Of a stretch of 64,000 bases of DNA, positions 1-10,539 are shown in pieces. The stretch is taken from contig CM075942.1 of the NCBI GenBank assembly GCA_038030265.1, positions 67,832,926 through 67,896,925 of the forward strand, given 5' to 3'. The stretch comes from Corythucha ciliata (taxonomy: Eukaryota > Arthropoda > Insecta > Hemiptera > Tingidae). Both the position numbers and the translations under genes were made by a program. Within the stretch, counting starts at the first letter, position 1, and every line of letters begins with the position of its first letter. The notes under the pieces are model-generated. The model did no database searches. It saw only the letters and a program-made list of their open reading frames with translations, and had not been told where the DNA came from.

Positions 1-234
1 TACAGGGAGGGATCAGACATTTCATGGTTCCAAAGGGAACGGTAGGTATTTCCATCAATCGGACGTAAAAGGGAAAACTAGAGGTTTGAATGATAGAGCC
101 AAGCACGTCAACGCCATTGCGACCGGTGACCATTATAGATGGACTAATATAACGAAACCAACGACAACCAAGGAGGCTGATGAACTACACGATAAGGACC
201 AGCAAGCAAAAAACGGGGAGGCGAGGGTGATTGT
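1..234. other. Unassigned left edge
   Basis: There is no readable frame longer than about 40 codons and no recognised repeat. Stops at 178-183 and 193 close the frame of the downstream JAMM domain, so the missing upstream part of that gene either lies beyond an intron or was never copied here. Confidence 0.5.
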
Positions 235-678
235 TTGAGAAGCCAAAGACCTCGAGAACAATCACCTGCAGACGACAACCACCGAAAACAGCTGAAGCTC
301 GCAACTCTTTCGAAGCCAACAACTCGAGTCTTCGTTCCGGGAGACCTTGAACGTTTATTTCTGCAACTAGCTGAGCCACAACTAAAATTGGGAAATGAAA
401 CCTGTGCATGGCTAGTGGGCCAACAAAGAGATGGCGACTTTGTCGTAACGAAGTTGATCATACCACCTCAAATAGGAACACCCGTTTCATGTACGGCTTA
501 TGGTGAAAATGACGTTGTGAGAGTAATTGAAGGAAAAGGGGAGCAAATCGTCGGATGGATACATACCCACCCGTCACAAACAGCTTTCATGTCTAGCGTC
601 GACCTTCATATGCAGGCCACCATACAGAAACTGGCCCAACACACAATTTCGATAGTCTGTGCCCCGACGTACCAGGAA
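235..678 (+). pseudogene. AMSH/STAMBP-like JAMM deubiquitinase domain, partial
   Basis: AMSH-type JAMM metalloproteases cleave Lys63-linked ubiquitin chains on endosomes. The frame opened here encodes the catalytic domain only. The JAMM signature is complete: Glu in NETC (codon at 397), then HTHP with zinc ligands at 562 and 568, then seven residues to Ser (592) and SVD with Asp at 601. The order VPGDL, ETC, IIPPQ, GWIHTHP, TAFMSSVDLH, IVCAP is the order seen in AMSH/AMSH-LP, and the His after SVDL is kept. Homology stops just after CAPTYQE (about 678), before the C-terminal Cys/His/His that form the second AMSH zinc site. The N-terminal MIT and SH3-binding regions are absent. There is no ATG; the frame begins after stops and 235 is only its first TTG, so the true start is unknown. 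Beyond 678 this frame runs out of phase over a gypsy fragment. Family assignment is strong; a working gene is unlikely. Confidence 0.8.
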
Positions 679-1010
679 CGAAGAAATATTTACAAAACTG
701 GCAAATTACTTTCGAATACATCGAGGGAAAACGGAACGTTGCGGCCGACGCTTTCAGCAGAAGTCCCCTTGACGGCGGGACAATCTCCTCGGGAGGGCAA
801 TCCCCGTGGATAGCGGTGGTAACGCGAGCAGCCGCCAAGCTGAGTGAATACCCTATGCTCAAGAACATAGCAGCCGAACAACAGAAAGATCAGGAGCTGT
901 CGAGAAAAAGAGAGAAAACGCCTCAAAGCTTCCTCGGAGACCTTTGGTACCAAAACTGTGAAGGAAGATGGCTATTGTACCTTCCGAAGTCCTTAATCCA
1001 CACATTTGTG
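679..1010 (+). pseudogene. Ty3/gypsy pol fragment: RNase H tail to integrase N-terminus
   Basis: A frame different from the JAMM domain reads LQNWQITFEY, then YIEGKRNVAADAFSR (about 715-760). This is the conserved end of the gypsy RNase H/connection domain. It continues without a stop through VTRAAAKLSEYP and a charged stretch to DLWYQNCEGRWLLYLPKS (about 940-1000), which resembles the segment ahead of the gypsy integrase zinc-binding domain. The rest of RT/RNase H, the integrase core and the LTRs are absent. Recognition rests on the YIEGKRN-ADAFSR motif. The junction with the JAMM domain at about 678 is abrupt and out of frame. Confidence 0.7.
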
Positions 1011-1135
1011 GCGTCTCCTCTTCCTTTCGTGGGCTTCCGTTTCCTTTTGCAGCTCCGCGCGGAGGGACGGTTAGGGGGGGGGGCGAGAATTACGCTCAGA
1101 TTCAACTACTTCGTTTATTTGAACGCGGGGTAAGA

Positions 1136-1161
1136 TACAAGAAGTCTCGCGACTTCTTGTA
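1136..1161. repeat. Perfect 11-bp inverted repeat, 4-nt loop
   Basis: The arm TACAAGAAGTC (1136-1146) is repeated as its exact reverse complement (1151-1161) around TCGC. There is no T-run or coding context, so a terminator role is not suggested. The surrounding 1,011-1,439 holds no gene and no recognised repeat, only a G run near 1,074 and pyrimidine-rich sequence. Confidence 0.6.
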
Positions 1162-1439
1162 GATCCTGGGTCGCTGCTTTTACGTCGTTTTTTTACCGAT
1201 GGTGTTCTAGCTTTCCTGTTGTCGCCTTTCAGTGGGGCTGATCTGCCTGCTCGCACGTCTGTTTCTTCTTTGGCACGCTTTCTTTTTTCGGCGTTCCCCT
1301 TCCCCTTCTCCACCACGAGGCTCCAACAACACCACTCCGGCCGTAGTTCGGTTTCCATTTTCTTTTTATTTATCTTTTATTTCTTATTTTATTTATCAGA
1401 TGACGGTAAACGTGACGCTCAGTCTCCCCTCTTCATAAT

Positions 1440-2086
1440 GACCCTTGCGACACCTTACAGACTAATTGAACCCGCCTATGCTGCTATGTTTGGGCAAAGT
1501 ATAACTGACGATTCGCGCCCTGAAAATGGCAAAATCGACCAGTCGCACGCCAAAAATGCCCTAACTGACTACGCATGCTCTGACGCAAAACTGACTCTAG
1601 GCGCTCTAAAAATAGCTTAACTGACGATTCGCTCCTTGAAAATGCCTAAACCGACGATTCCTGTCCTTAAATTGGCAAAACTGACCATTAGCGCTTGAAA
1701 AAATAGAAATTTCTCGCTTTAAAAACAGCAAAACTGACCGCCGTACAGCGGCCCGCGAGATTCGCGCTTGGAAAGGTCCGAAACGGATGATTCATGTCCT
1801 GAAAATGCAAAAACGACCATTATCCAGCATCGAAAATGGCCAAACTGAACCTCGTGCCCTGAAAATGTCCCTTAACTGAAAATCCTCCGATAACTGACCA
1901 TTATCGCCTTGGTTTGTCGCCCTATAAAATGTCAAGCTTCAAGACTACGCGCCCTAAAATTGGCCAAACTGACTATCCAAGCCATGAAATCGGCAAAACT
2001 GACTCTACGCGCCCTAAAAATAGCTTAACTGACGATACGCGCCTTGAAAATGCCTAAACACAGACGATTCCTGTCCTTAAATTGGC
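1440..2086 (+). repeat. Degenerate minisatellite family A, with a ~410-bp higher-order repeat
   Basis: This is an imperfect tandem array of units of about 30-35 bp built on aaaactgacnattcgcg, a 'ccctgaaaatggc' linker and variants. On top of it lies a longer repeat: 1,591-1,676 (ctgactctag to ttaaattggc) recurs at about 1,999-2,086. The sequence after 1,676 (ctgaccattagcgcttg and onward to about 1,880) recurs after the BEL element at 7,571-7,910. The BEL element therefore sits in the second copy, and the first copy shows the uninterrupted site. Family A returns at 7,571-8,250, 14,430-14,600 and 53,376-54,010, and reversed at 30,890-32,760 and 50,220-51,050. Confidence 0.8.
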
Positions 2087-2302
2087 TGGTTGATCAAGCT
2101 GTACAATTTTAATTTTTAAATAGTTCTGTTTTATTTTGTTCCTATTTTGTTGTTTTTTTTTTTTTTTTTGTTTTGTTCCAATTAATTTTAAAATCGATGT
2201 GCCGCTCATACCAACGGTAGGTTACAAAAAGAAGATGGTTTCCGCTCGATGCGGCCGGTAAAAAAAAAAAAAAGAAAAAAAAAAGTGCTGACTCTAATTT
2301 TG
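2087..2302 (+). repeat. BEL/Pao 5' LTR, truncated
   Basis: This matches the first ~210 bp of the 3' LTR. Outside the T- and A-runs I count only two differences (tttta/tttca and aattttaaaa/aatattaaaa), about 99% identity. The match ends at CTAATTTTG, after which gag sequence begins. Confidence 0.9.
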
Positions 2303-2976
2303 CTCAATGATGCAGGGGAGGAGCTCAATCAGGCGCAATTATTGAAAGTCGCCACTTTTATCGAACAAAAATGTAGAATTCAAACCAATTTGTTAGTCTG
2401 GTCGTGTCAGAGGATAGGCCTGACGACGTCACCATCGATGAGGTAAATGACCAATATAATCAGTTTTCTACGTTGATTTTTGCTTTAGAGGCAAAATTTG
2501 GGCTTGAGGAACGTTATAGAAGTCCACAATCTCGTAATGTATCCCCTTCAGAATCCAATCACAGTGACCTACAAATGGTTTCGGAAAGAAGGATTCGGGC
2601 ATTGAAACACACAGGTTTGAGTCATTCGAGTTCCATCAAAAAAGAGGTCAAACCTTCTAGTAAAGTTTTTCCCCACAAAAATGCTGTGAAATGTTCGTTT
2701 TTGACAGAAAAATCGTCGTCTTGTGTAGTTTGCGCTCAATCCCATTCCACTTTCTCGTGTCCCAAGTTTCTTAAGTTGAAACCTCGCGAGCGTTTCCTGC
2801 TCATGAAGCAGAAGGACGCATGCATCCTATGTCTCGAGACCGGGCATCGTGTCAGTGTATGTCCCAAGTCTAACAAAATGCAAGGAGTGTCAATTTCGGC
2901 ACCATTCACTTTTGCACTACACGAAATCGCCCAATTCGTTCAAAGAAACAGAAAAAAGCGTTCAACATGTGCTTGA
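2303..2976 (+). pseudogene. BEL/Pao gag (nucleocapsid part)
   Basis: Gag packages the element RNA; this piece holds its C-terminal half. Two CCHC zinc knuckles (C-x2-C-x4-H-x4-C) are at 2,722-2,760 and 2,821-2,862. A third, partly matching knuckle (KCKECQFRHHSLLH, from 2,876) follows in another frame, the arrangement typical of Pao Gag-Pol. The upstream Gag domain is missing because the deletion at 2,302 enters it. There are frameshifts near 2,395 (between the first two segments) and near 2,870 (between knuckles two and three). The frame ending at 2,976 leaves the real protein after about 2,870. Confidence 0.8.
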
Positions 2977-4103
2977 GTCAAACACTCTGCCTGAAGCGAA
3001 AAATGATGATACTAGTTCGTCCCCTTTAGTGCTCTTGTCGGGCCGTTCGGTGCCGCCGACACCCTCATCAGTCGAAACCGTTTTGTTATCCACCCTTCTT
3101 GTCGTCGTGAAGAGTAAATCGGGTAAATCAAAATTCGTAAGAGCGTTGTTGGATGGTGGATCCCAGTGCAGTTTCATAACCAATGAACTTGCTACAGAGC
3201 TCGAGTTGAGCACGGTAAACGCCCATAATTCCAGTACAAGGATTGTCTGGTGTTCCAGTGGGAGAAGCGCGAAAAATTATCGAGTGTTCCATTTTGCCCA
3301 GGCAAAAAAGTAATTTTAAAATTCTCGTTCGTGCCCTTTGTTTGGATAAAATTTCCGGCAATTTACCTTCTGTGCCTCTGCCACCCAAACTTTGGCCACA
3401 TGTTTTAGATCTCCCTTTGTCGGATCCGAGTTTGGGAGTTCCGCAGCCCATTTCGTTACTTTTGGAAGCGGATATCATGCCGTTTATACTGAGGTCAGAT
3501 TATCGTGTTGGACCTCCTGGCTCGCCTGCTGTCTTGGCGACCGCGTTTGGGTACGTTTTGTTTGGGCCCGTCGAATTTGAAAAGGTTCAAATGCCCCATG
3601 CTTTCCACGCTTCAGGACTTTCCCCAGTTTCGTCTTTTCATTGTAGTGTTTTGGAACAAGTCGTTCAATCGTTCTGGGAAGTGGAGCAAGTTCCTTCATG
3701 CAAATCGAGATCGGATGTTCAATGTGAGACTATTTACCGTGAGTCATGTTGTAGGGATGACAATGGTCGGTACGTCGTGTCTTTGCCCTTCGCCCCCGGT
3801 GAGCCGGAATTAGGCGAGTCACACGCACAAGCGCTCTCTCGTTTAATATCTCTTGAGCGCCGTTTTAGTCACTCTTCAAGTTTTGAACAATCCTATCGGG
3901 ACGTAATGAAAACCTATATCGAGGAGGGTTATTTGGAACCTGCCCTCTCCAAATCGGGTGAATCGACTTATTATTTACCCCACCATGGTGTTTTGAAAGA
4001 AAGCACTTCCAAAAGTCTTCGAATTGTTTTCGATGGAGCCGCTCGATCGGAAAATGGAAGATCATTGAATGATTGTACTGCCAGGGCCAAAGTTGCAAAC
4101 TGA
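2877..4103 (+). pseudogene. BEL/Pao aspartic protease and start of reverse transcriptase
   Basis: The retropepsin cuts the polyprotein. Its active-site loop reads ALLDGGSQCSF, with the catalytic Asp codon at 3,151. The usual D-S-G is D-G-G here; the Asp is kept, but Ser-to-Gly is unusual and may lower activity. A frameshift near 3,230 moves the rest of the protease domain (LPPKLWPHVLDLPLSDP, about 3,390; SDYRVGPPGSP, about 3,495) into the next frame. The RT begins near 3,880 with YLPHHGVLKESTSKSLRIV (about 3,970-4,030) and VFDGAARS. Another frameshift near 4,080 ends this segment. The order protease then RT fits Pao Pol. Confidence 0.85.
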
Positions 4104-4782
4104 TATTGTCGATATTTTGATTCGGTTTCGTCTCAAACCATTTGCCTTAGTTGGAGATATAAAAAAAATGTATTGCCAGATCCAAATACGAGATGAAGAT
4201 CGGGATTTTTTGAAAGTATTGTGGCAGGATCGTCCAGATTTGCCAGTCTCGGTTTATCGGCTATCTACTGTGCCGTTTGATTTAACATGTTCGCCGTATT
4301 TGGCGCTCCGTACCCTCCGACAATTGTGTATGGACGAAGGGAGTTTGTTCCCCGTAGCCTCTCGAGTCTTGCTCGAAGACTTTTATGTCGATGACTGTTT
4401 GACCTCAGTTTGCAATGTGACAGAAGGTATCAAATTTCGAGAAGATTTGTCGAAAATTCTTGCAAAAGGCTGCTTCGAAATAAAAAAGTGGGGTTCAAAT
4501 GAAGCTCAAGTGCTGTCAGGTGTCAGTGAAAATGACAGACGGGGCTTCGACACGTTGGAATTAGACAGTAATGCTCAGTTTTTTAAGGTTTTAGAATTGA
4601 ATTGGGACCCTTTTCAAGACTATTTTACGTATAGGGTTAATTTGTCTGAATTCGTGCCCACTAAACGAGGCATATTGTCATGTATAGCGCGGGTGTATGA
4701 TCCGTTGGGTTGGCTCGCCCCTGTCATAGTTCCAGCTAAACTCTTGATCCAGCAATTGTTGAATAAATTTGGATTGGGATGA
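4069..4782 (+). pseudogene. BEL/Pao reverse transcriptase core
   Basis: The enzyme copies element RNA into DNA. The block GDIKKMYCQI (about 4,150) carries the first catalytic Asp. FYVDDCLTS (YVDD at 4,384-4,395) holds the catalytic pair; Pao elements typically have YVDD here. The segment CSPYLALRTL just upstream matches the Pao primer-grip neighbourhood, and YDPLGWLAPV (about 4,700) is the usual Pao motif after the RT. The segment is joined to neighbours only through frameshifts near 4,080 and 4,775. All visible catalytic residues are kept. Confidence 0.9.
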
Positions 4783-5452
4783 ATCTTTGCCGATCGAGTT
4801 GCTTGAACAGTGGCAACAGTTTCATTCATCGCTCCCTAAATTAAGGAGCATTGAAATCCCTCGTCCTATATATACCATTGAACAACCCAATCAATATGAA
4901 CTCCACGGATTTTGCGACGCCAGTAGTGTTGCATACGCTGCTGCAGTCTACCTCGTCCCTAAATTCGAAAATTCATTGCCTAACAGTTTTTTTATTATCG
5001 CGAAAACTCGTATCGCTCCAACAAAAAAGGTTTTGTCGATACCTAGATTGGAACTTTGTGGAGCTGTGCTCTTAGCACAATTATTTCATTTCGTTTCGGA
5101 GATTTTTCGGTCTAGAATTCCCGTGTCTCGTTTCTGTTGTTGGACTGATTCTAGCATCGTCCTTCATTGGATCAAATCAACGCCAAATAAATGGCAAACT
5201 TTTGTCGCTAATCGAATCAGCTTAGTGCAAGAACTGACCGATGCGGCGTGGAGGAATCATATTTCGTCAACGGGAAACGTGGCGGACATAGCATCACGGG
5301 GGCTTGATTGTGACCAGTTTTTATCTTGTTCAGATTGGTTTCATGGTCCAAAGTGGATTTTGTCGGAAAGCCTCTGGCCTGACAGTGTACCATCCAAGAC
5401 ATTTTCGTCGTCGGATCTAGAAAGAGAGAAAGGTCGTTCCACCGAAGGTTAG
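4769..5452 (+). pseudogene. BEL/Pao RNase H domain
   Basis: RNase H removes the RNA strand during reverse transcription. Motifs in order are HGFCDAS (about 4,905, first Asp), IPRLELCGA (about 5,040, Glu), CWTDSSIVLHW (about 5,140, Asp) and NVADIASRG (about 5,276, final Asp). All four acidic residues are present. The linker to integrase starts near 5,300. A frameshift near 5,430, just before the stop at 5,450, moves the protein into the next segment. Confidence 0.88.
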
Positions 5453-5486
5453 TTTTCTCACAGTAAAGGTTTCGGAATTTTCATCG

Positions 5487-6946
5487 TTGTTAAAGTCTTG
5501 TTCAAGTTACCCCAAACTTTTAAAGATAACGTCCTACTGTTTTCGGGTTTGTCCGAAATATCGCCAATCAGGGCCAGTGTGTACTTCTGAAATGTCGAGG
5601 TCGCTTAAGTTTTGGGTTCGTCATGAACAATTTATCGGATTTTCGGATACGTTACAATGCTTGAATGAAAAGCAAAATTGCCCACAGGGATTGTCGAAAC
5701 TAGACCCGTTCATCGACTCCGAGGGTATCATTCGAGTGGGAGGCCGTCTGGAACATTCGGGCCTGCCTAATGATGCTAAACATCCTATGGTTCTTCCCTA
5801 TTCGTCACATTTGTCGCGACTGATCGTCTTATTTTACCACGTTACGTTCGGGCATTTAGGGCCCACTCAATTACAAGCCCTCGTCCAAAGGAAATTTTGG
5901 ATCGTTAATGCGAGGCGCCTTATTAGGTCAGTGATTTTTCATTGCGTGCTTTGTTTCCGGGCTAAGCCCAAATGTCTGGAACCCAAAATGGGTAACCTCC
6001 CCGAAAGTCGAGTGCAAGGAGTCCGTGCATTTCTCAAGACAGGTTTGGATTTCGCTGGACCATTCGTAATTAAATCTTCGCATTTGAGAAAGGCGCCGCA
6101 ATCGAAAGCGTATTTATGCCTATTTATTTGCATGGCAACTAAAGCTTGTCATATCGAAGTAGTCTCGGATTTATCTACTAAAGCATTTTTAGCGGCATTG
6201 GATCGCTTCGTTTCGCGTCGCGGTTTTTGCGTTGAGTTATTCAGCGACAACGCTACGAATTTCGTCGGCGCTCATAACGAGCTCAATCGATTCTTCGCGA
6301 ATTCTCGAAATAAATCGTGTTTCACGCTGCCACTTTGAACATGAAATGGAGTTTTATTCCTCCGGCAGCCCCTCATTTCGGAGGGATTTGGGAGTCCAAC
6401 ATCAAAAGAATGAAGGTTCATTTGAATAAAATCATAGGCAATGTCGTTCTTACTTTCGAGGAATTAAACACATGCGCTGTGAAAATCGAAGCCATGTTGA
6501 ACTCTCGGCCTTTGACTCCTTTAAGTTCAGATCCTAATGATTGTGACATTCTCACCCCCGGCCACTTTTTGATATTCGGGCCGCTTATCTCAATTCCCTG
6601 GTTTGATCTATCCGATGCCAACTTTAATCATCTAAAGAGATGGGACCTCGTTCAGCATCTGACACAGTGTGTTTGGAAGCGATGGCATACTGAATACTTT
6701 GGTCAGTTGCAGAATCGACCGAAATGGACGAAGCCTTCTCCTAACCTTACTCCAGGGGTTTTACTTTTAATTAAAGACGATAATGTTCCTCCTCTCGAAT
6801 GGCCTCGTGGTCGGGTTGTTTCCACTATAGCCGGTCGAGATGATGTCGTCAGGGTCGCGGATATCAAGGTCGGCCAAAAAGTCATCCGGCGCCCACTTGT
6901 AAAGCTCGATCCCCTTCCTCTAGAGTGTTCAGAAACGCATGCGTAG
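5487..6946 (+). pseudogene. BEL/Pao integrase with C-terminal domain
   Basis: Integrase inserts the DNA copy. The HHCC zinc-binding domain is seen in YHVTFGHLG (about 5,838) and HCVLCFRAK (about 5,943). The catalytic core shows GLDFAGPF (about 6,046), SDNATNF (about 6,243) and, after a frameshift near 6,325, FGGIWESN with the catalytic Glu (about 6,390). The tail has LNSRPLTPL (about 6,500), TPGHFLI (about 6,555) and WPRGRVV (about 6,800), as in Pao integrases. The stop is at 6,944, about 20 bp before the 3' LTR, the expected position. Confidence 0.9.
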
Positions 6947-6966
6947 ACGTTTCAGAGGGGGCGGTA

Positions 6967-7570
6967 TGGTTGATCAAGCTGTACAATTTTAATTTTTAAA
7001 TAGTTCTGTTTCATTTTGTTCCTATTTTGTTTTGTTTTTTTTTTTTTTGTTCCAATTAATATTAAAATCGATGTGCCGCTCATACCAACGGTAGGTTACA
7101 AAAAGAAGATGGTTTCCGCTCGATGCGGCCGGTAAAAAAAAAAAAAAAAAAAAAAAAGTGCTGACTCTAATTTTGTTGTGAGTTCTATTCGAGTTTTTTG
7201 TGAGTAACGTGTAACGTGCCATGTGAACTGCTTAAATTCGTTTTTGTATAGACTTTTAGGGAGTTACTTCTGTCAAAGTTGTTCGGAGAGTTTATTTGTT
7301 TTCATGCTGTCGTCTCAACGTTAAAGCTCTAACGGGTATTCTTCTACACGGAGGGGCCCCTCGATTTCATCCCGAGAGAGCAAATATCTCATATAATAAA
7401 ATACGACCGAATCGGAACTTAAGTATACAGATTCGTGAGTTTATTTACTTATTTTTTTCGTTCCTTTTCTTTTGCTTCTTTTATATATATTTTATATTTG
7501 TCATTTTGTATATCTCTTCGAGAACCAACGAGCTGGATTTCAGTCTCGTAATAATTTTCAATTCTTTTCA
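6967..7570 (+). repeat. BEL/Pao 3' LTR, complete
   Basis: The LTR starts TGGTTGATCAAG after a purine-rich tract and ends TTCTTTTCA, followed by the target duplication TTGGC. The length is 604 bp. It contains a T-run near 7,029, an A-run near 7,134 and an AT-rich end. An AATAAA-like word (ataataaaat, about 7,393) could serve polyadenylation; that role is inferred. Confidence 0.9.
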
Positions 7571-8250
7571 TTGGCCAAAATGACCATTAGCGCTTAGAAA
7601 AATTGAAATTTCTCGCTCTTAAAACAGCAAAACTGACCATAGTAAAACTGATGATTCGAGCACTGAAAATATCGCACTGACTATTCATGCCTTAGAAATG
7701 ACCATTCTGACATTTTGCGCTGTAAAAATGGCCAAACTGGCTATTCACGTCCTAAAATTAGTAATACCAACTCTACATATAGCGGCCCGCAAGATTCGTG
7801 CTTTGAAAGGTCCGAAATGGATTATTCATGTCCTGAAAATGCAAAATCGACCATTATCCAGCATCAAAAATGGCCAAACTGAACCTCGTGCCCAGAAAAT
7901 GCCTAAACTGACGATTCATTCCCTAAAAATAGCAAAACTGACTATTTAAGTCCTAAAAATGGCACACTCTTACCAGAAATTCACGGTCCAAAGATTAGCT
8001 AAACAGACCATTTGCGCCCTACAGAGGCTACTGCGCGTCTTCAAAGTGGCTATCGGCACCCCCAAAAAAAAAGTTATTCTCCGCGGCTTCAAAACGGTGA
8101 AACTGCGGACAATTAGTGCCTTAGAAATACCGGAACCGATCATTCGCGCCTTGTATAGATGGCTTAAATGACGATTTGTGCCATGCTTCACCGAAAAAAT
8201 TGCCAAACTGGTTATTCGCGCCCTTAAAATATGAATTGACTATTGGCGCA
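7571..8250 (+). repeat. Minisatellite family A, right of the BEL insertion
   Basis: This continues the array interrupted by BEL. 7,571-7,910 aligns with 1,672-1,890, sharing words such as accattagcgctt, agcggcccgc, gaccattatccagcatc and gaacctcgtgccc. The units decay toward 8,250. Confidence 0.8.
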
Positions 8251-10404
8251 GAATTGACTATAAAAGACCTTGTCCATCTTACGAAATGATTGACCCCGCC
8301 CCCGCCCCAATTTCTGTCAAAAAAATCACCATTTTATATACATATAATTTTGTAATTTGAAAACCCCTCCCATGAAAAATTCCTTGGCTCGCCACTGGGG
8401 TCAACTAAATGCTCTGAGTGTCGCTTTAGTTTCGAAAAAAAAAAAAAAACTCGTAAAAGTACAAAATAAAGTAAAACGCCATTGGTTCGCATCAACGCTT
8501 TGTTCTTGCTCACGTTTCTTCAAAACTAAAAATATTTCAATGGGCAACAACTTCCTAAACGGAGCAAGATCTAAAACTTGCTCAAATACGACAGGAAAAA
8601 CAAAAAATAATTTTTTTTTAAAAAAACTCTATACAGCAAATTCCTTAATTTGTGAGGGCGGCTCACTTAGAGAGTTGTCAAGAACATCTGGGGCACTTTA
8701 AACGGACCTTTAGCCTCAAATTGAGAATTTGTCTCGATAACGAAGCTTGAAACCTTAATCGAAACGCCAAGTGGAGTAAGATCTCTTCAGAAACTATTTA
8801 CGGTTGTCCATTAAGAATCACGTTTGACGGATGGCGAGGTGGGGGCGATTAAAACCGTGCACGTCCCATTTTAAAATGAGATACAGTGAAAATGAAACTT
8901 CTCTTTTTAATTTAAAAGAAAAAAAGGAGTTTAATTACGCAAGTTTTACAAAATCATAAGGTAACGACGAGTGCGTTTTCTTAAACAAAATTTTTCAGGA
9001 CAGTTTCATTCACACGGTGATGAATTCGAAAGAGAGAAAAAAAGGAAGTTGGAACCAGTTTAAAGGTTAACAAGTTAATGGTTGGCTAAAATAATTGAAG
9101 AATAAGTAGGCGACAGTTAATTTGGGCCATCATAATTCTTTTTTTTTTCTTTTTTTCTTTATTTGAAATTCCTAGTCATTTTTGTTTTATCACTAATGCG
9201 CAAAACGCGTTTCACTATTATGCATTATATCCGCACTGTATCGCTTCCTTTAAAAGCCTTAAAACGTTTTTACTTGCGTCCATTTGTCGTTTCATGTTGT
9301 TTATGAAACTTTACAAGTTTCAAGTGTTTAGAGTAAAAACTTCCGAGAACTTTTTGAATCGCAATTGAAAGAGGAAGAAATTCTCGGACGCGAGTTGTTA
9401 AAAGTGACTTTAATTGAGAGCTTCCTAGGCCTTGAAAGATACAAACGACAGTGCGCTTTATTCACGGTGATTGCACCTCGATGATTTTTCGCACTCGTTC
9501 TCAACCTCGCCAACAACTTTTACCATCAAGGGATAGGGCAATTCGTATTTTGACTGCGATGCTCGAACAACGCAGTTTTACGAAATTTTGTGAGATAATT
9601 TGGAATCAATTCACATTTCGTAAAAACAAAATAAATATATAAAACAAACAAATTTCAAATTAAAAAAAATTTAAAAATACACGAATGAAGCAACAAACTT
9701 TGTGTCCCTATTAAGTAAGAAAGAAAAAAGGTTTGACGTTCTTAAAAAGACATAATAAAAATAAAAGAACCTCATTGTGTCGACAGAGGTTGTTACAGGC
9801 ACAAACTGTGGGTACCTACGTACTTTTTTCTCACGGTCCGACAATCAATCGGAAAAAAAAAATGAGCGGGTCACGTCGAGTGGTGGAATTTGAGCGACGA
9901 AGCGGCGATCCTTTTTTCAAGTGGTTTTGATTGTGATTGGAAGATGGAAGGGTGTGGTGTGAGGGGGGGGGGCTTTTCTATAGGTGGGGCGAAGGGATTT
10001 TTTTAATTAGTTTGTTGATATCCCACCTCCAGGCGAGTTATTGTTTGTTATCATTGAGAATTTTGGGGGGGGGAGGGGCCCTATCATTCAATTGTGTCAC
10101 TGTCATAGTCCACGAGATGCCCAGCAGACCATCTCGGGCGTAGGTACGGGGGGGGATAAGAGGGATGGATCCCCCCCCCACCCCAGAGCTACACAAGTAT
10201 GCGAACGAATGGGCACTAGTACCAACGCTCTAAAGAGCCTCATAAAATATCCAAAAATGAGCGTTTCTCGTCAAAGTTACGTTTAGCAGATTTTCTCGAC
10301 TTCAAGCAGCCCGAAAAGGTCCGCGTGCGTCCATGCTTCCTTGGACTTCAGACCCCATGAAGTAGCGTACCGAGGTAGTGGCCAGGAGGGGGGGGGCCAT
10401 TGAT
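8251..10404. other. No gene seen; AT-rich sequence with homopolymer and G runs
   Basis: Short open frames on both strands show no recognisable domain. There are A/T runs (about 8,440, 8,610, 9,142), G runs (about 9,963, 10,062, 10,149) and a C run (about 10,172). The family A array fades out at the left edge. Nothing marks a promoter or exon. Confidence 0.5.
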
Positions 10405-10434
10405 ACATACCTACATCCATGGATGTAGGTATGT
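10405..10434. repeat. Perfect 30-bp palindrome
   Basis: ACATACCTACATCC and its exact reverse complement flank a central AT, giving uninterrupted 30-nt dyad symmetry. It follows a G-run. No protein or element is assigned. Confidence 0.75.
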
Positions 10435-10539
10435 GAAGAGGTCGGACGGTAGGACAGCGATTTGGCTACTTTCCACAAATTCCTGTTTATCCGACCTGAG
10501 AATATAACGAAGCAAGTGATATCAGCATAGACTGTGGAC

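Larger units (their letters stand above)
2087..7570 (+). mobile_element. BEL/Pao LTR retrotransposon, 5' LTR truncated, coding region frameshifted
   Basis: The 5.5-kb element is bounded by TG...CA and flanked by the 5-bp duplication TTGGC (2,082-2,086 and 7,571-7,575). The domain order Gag, protease, reverse transcriptase, RNase H, integrase and the Pao-type motifs identify BEL/Pao. The 3' LTR is complete (6,967-7,570). The 5' LTR breaks off at 2,302 and runs straight into gag sequence, so the rest of the LTR, the primer-binding site and the gag start are deleted. A purine tract (about 6,952-6,966) precedes the 3' LTR. About seven frameshifts break the reading frame, but I see no internal stop made by base substitution. 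It lies inside minisatellite family A, whose uninterrupted copy is at about 1,676. Confidence 0.92.

Noticed and set aside
1136..1161. Rho-independent terminator
   Set aside because: Stem-loop without a T-run and no bacterial gene context.
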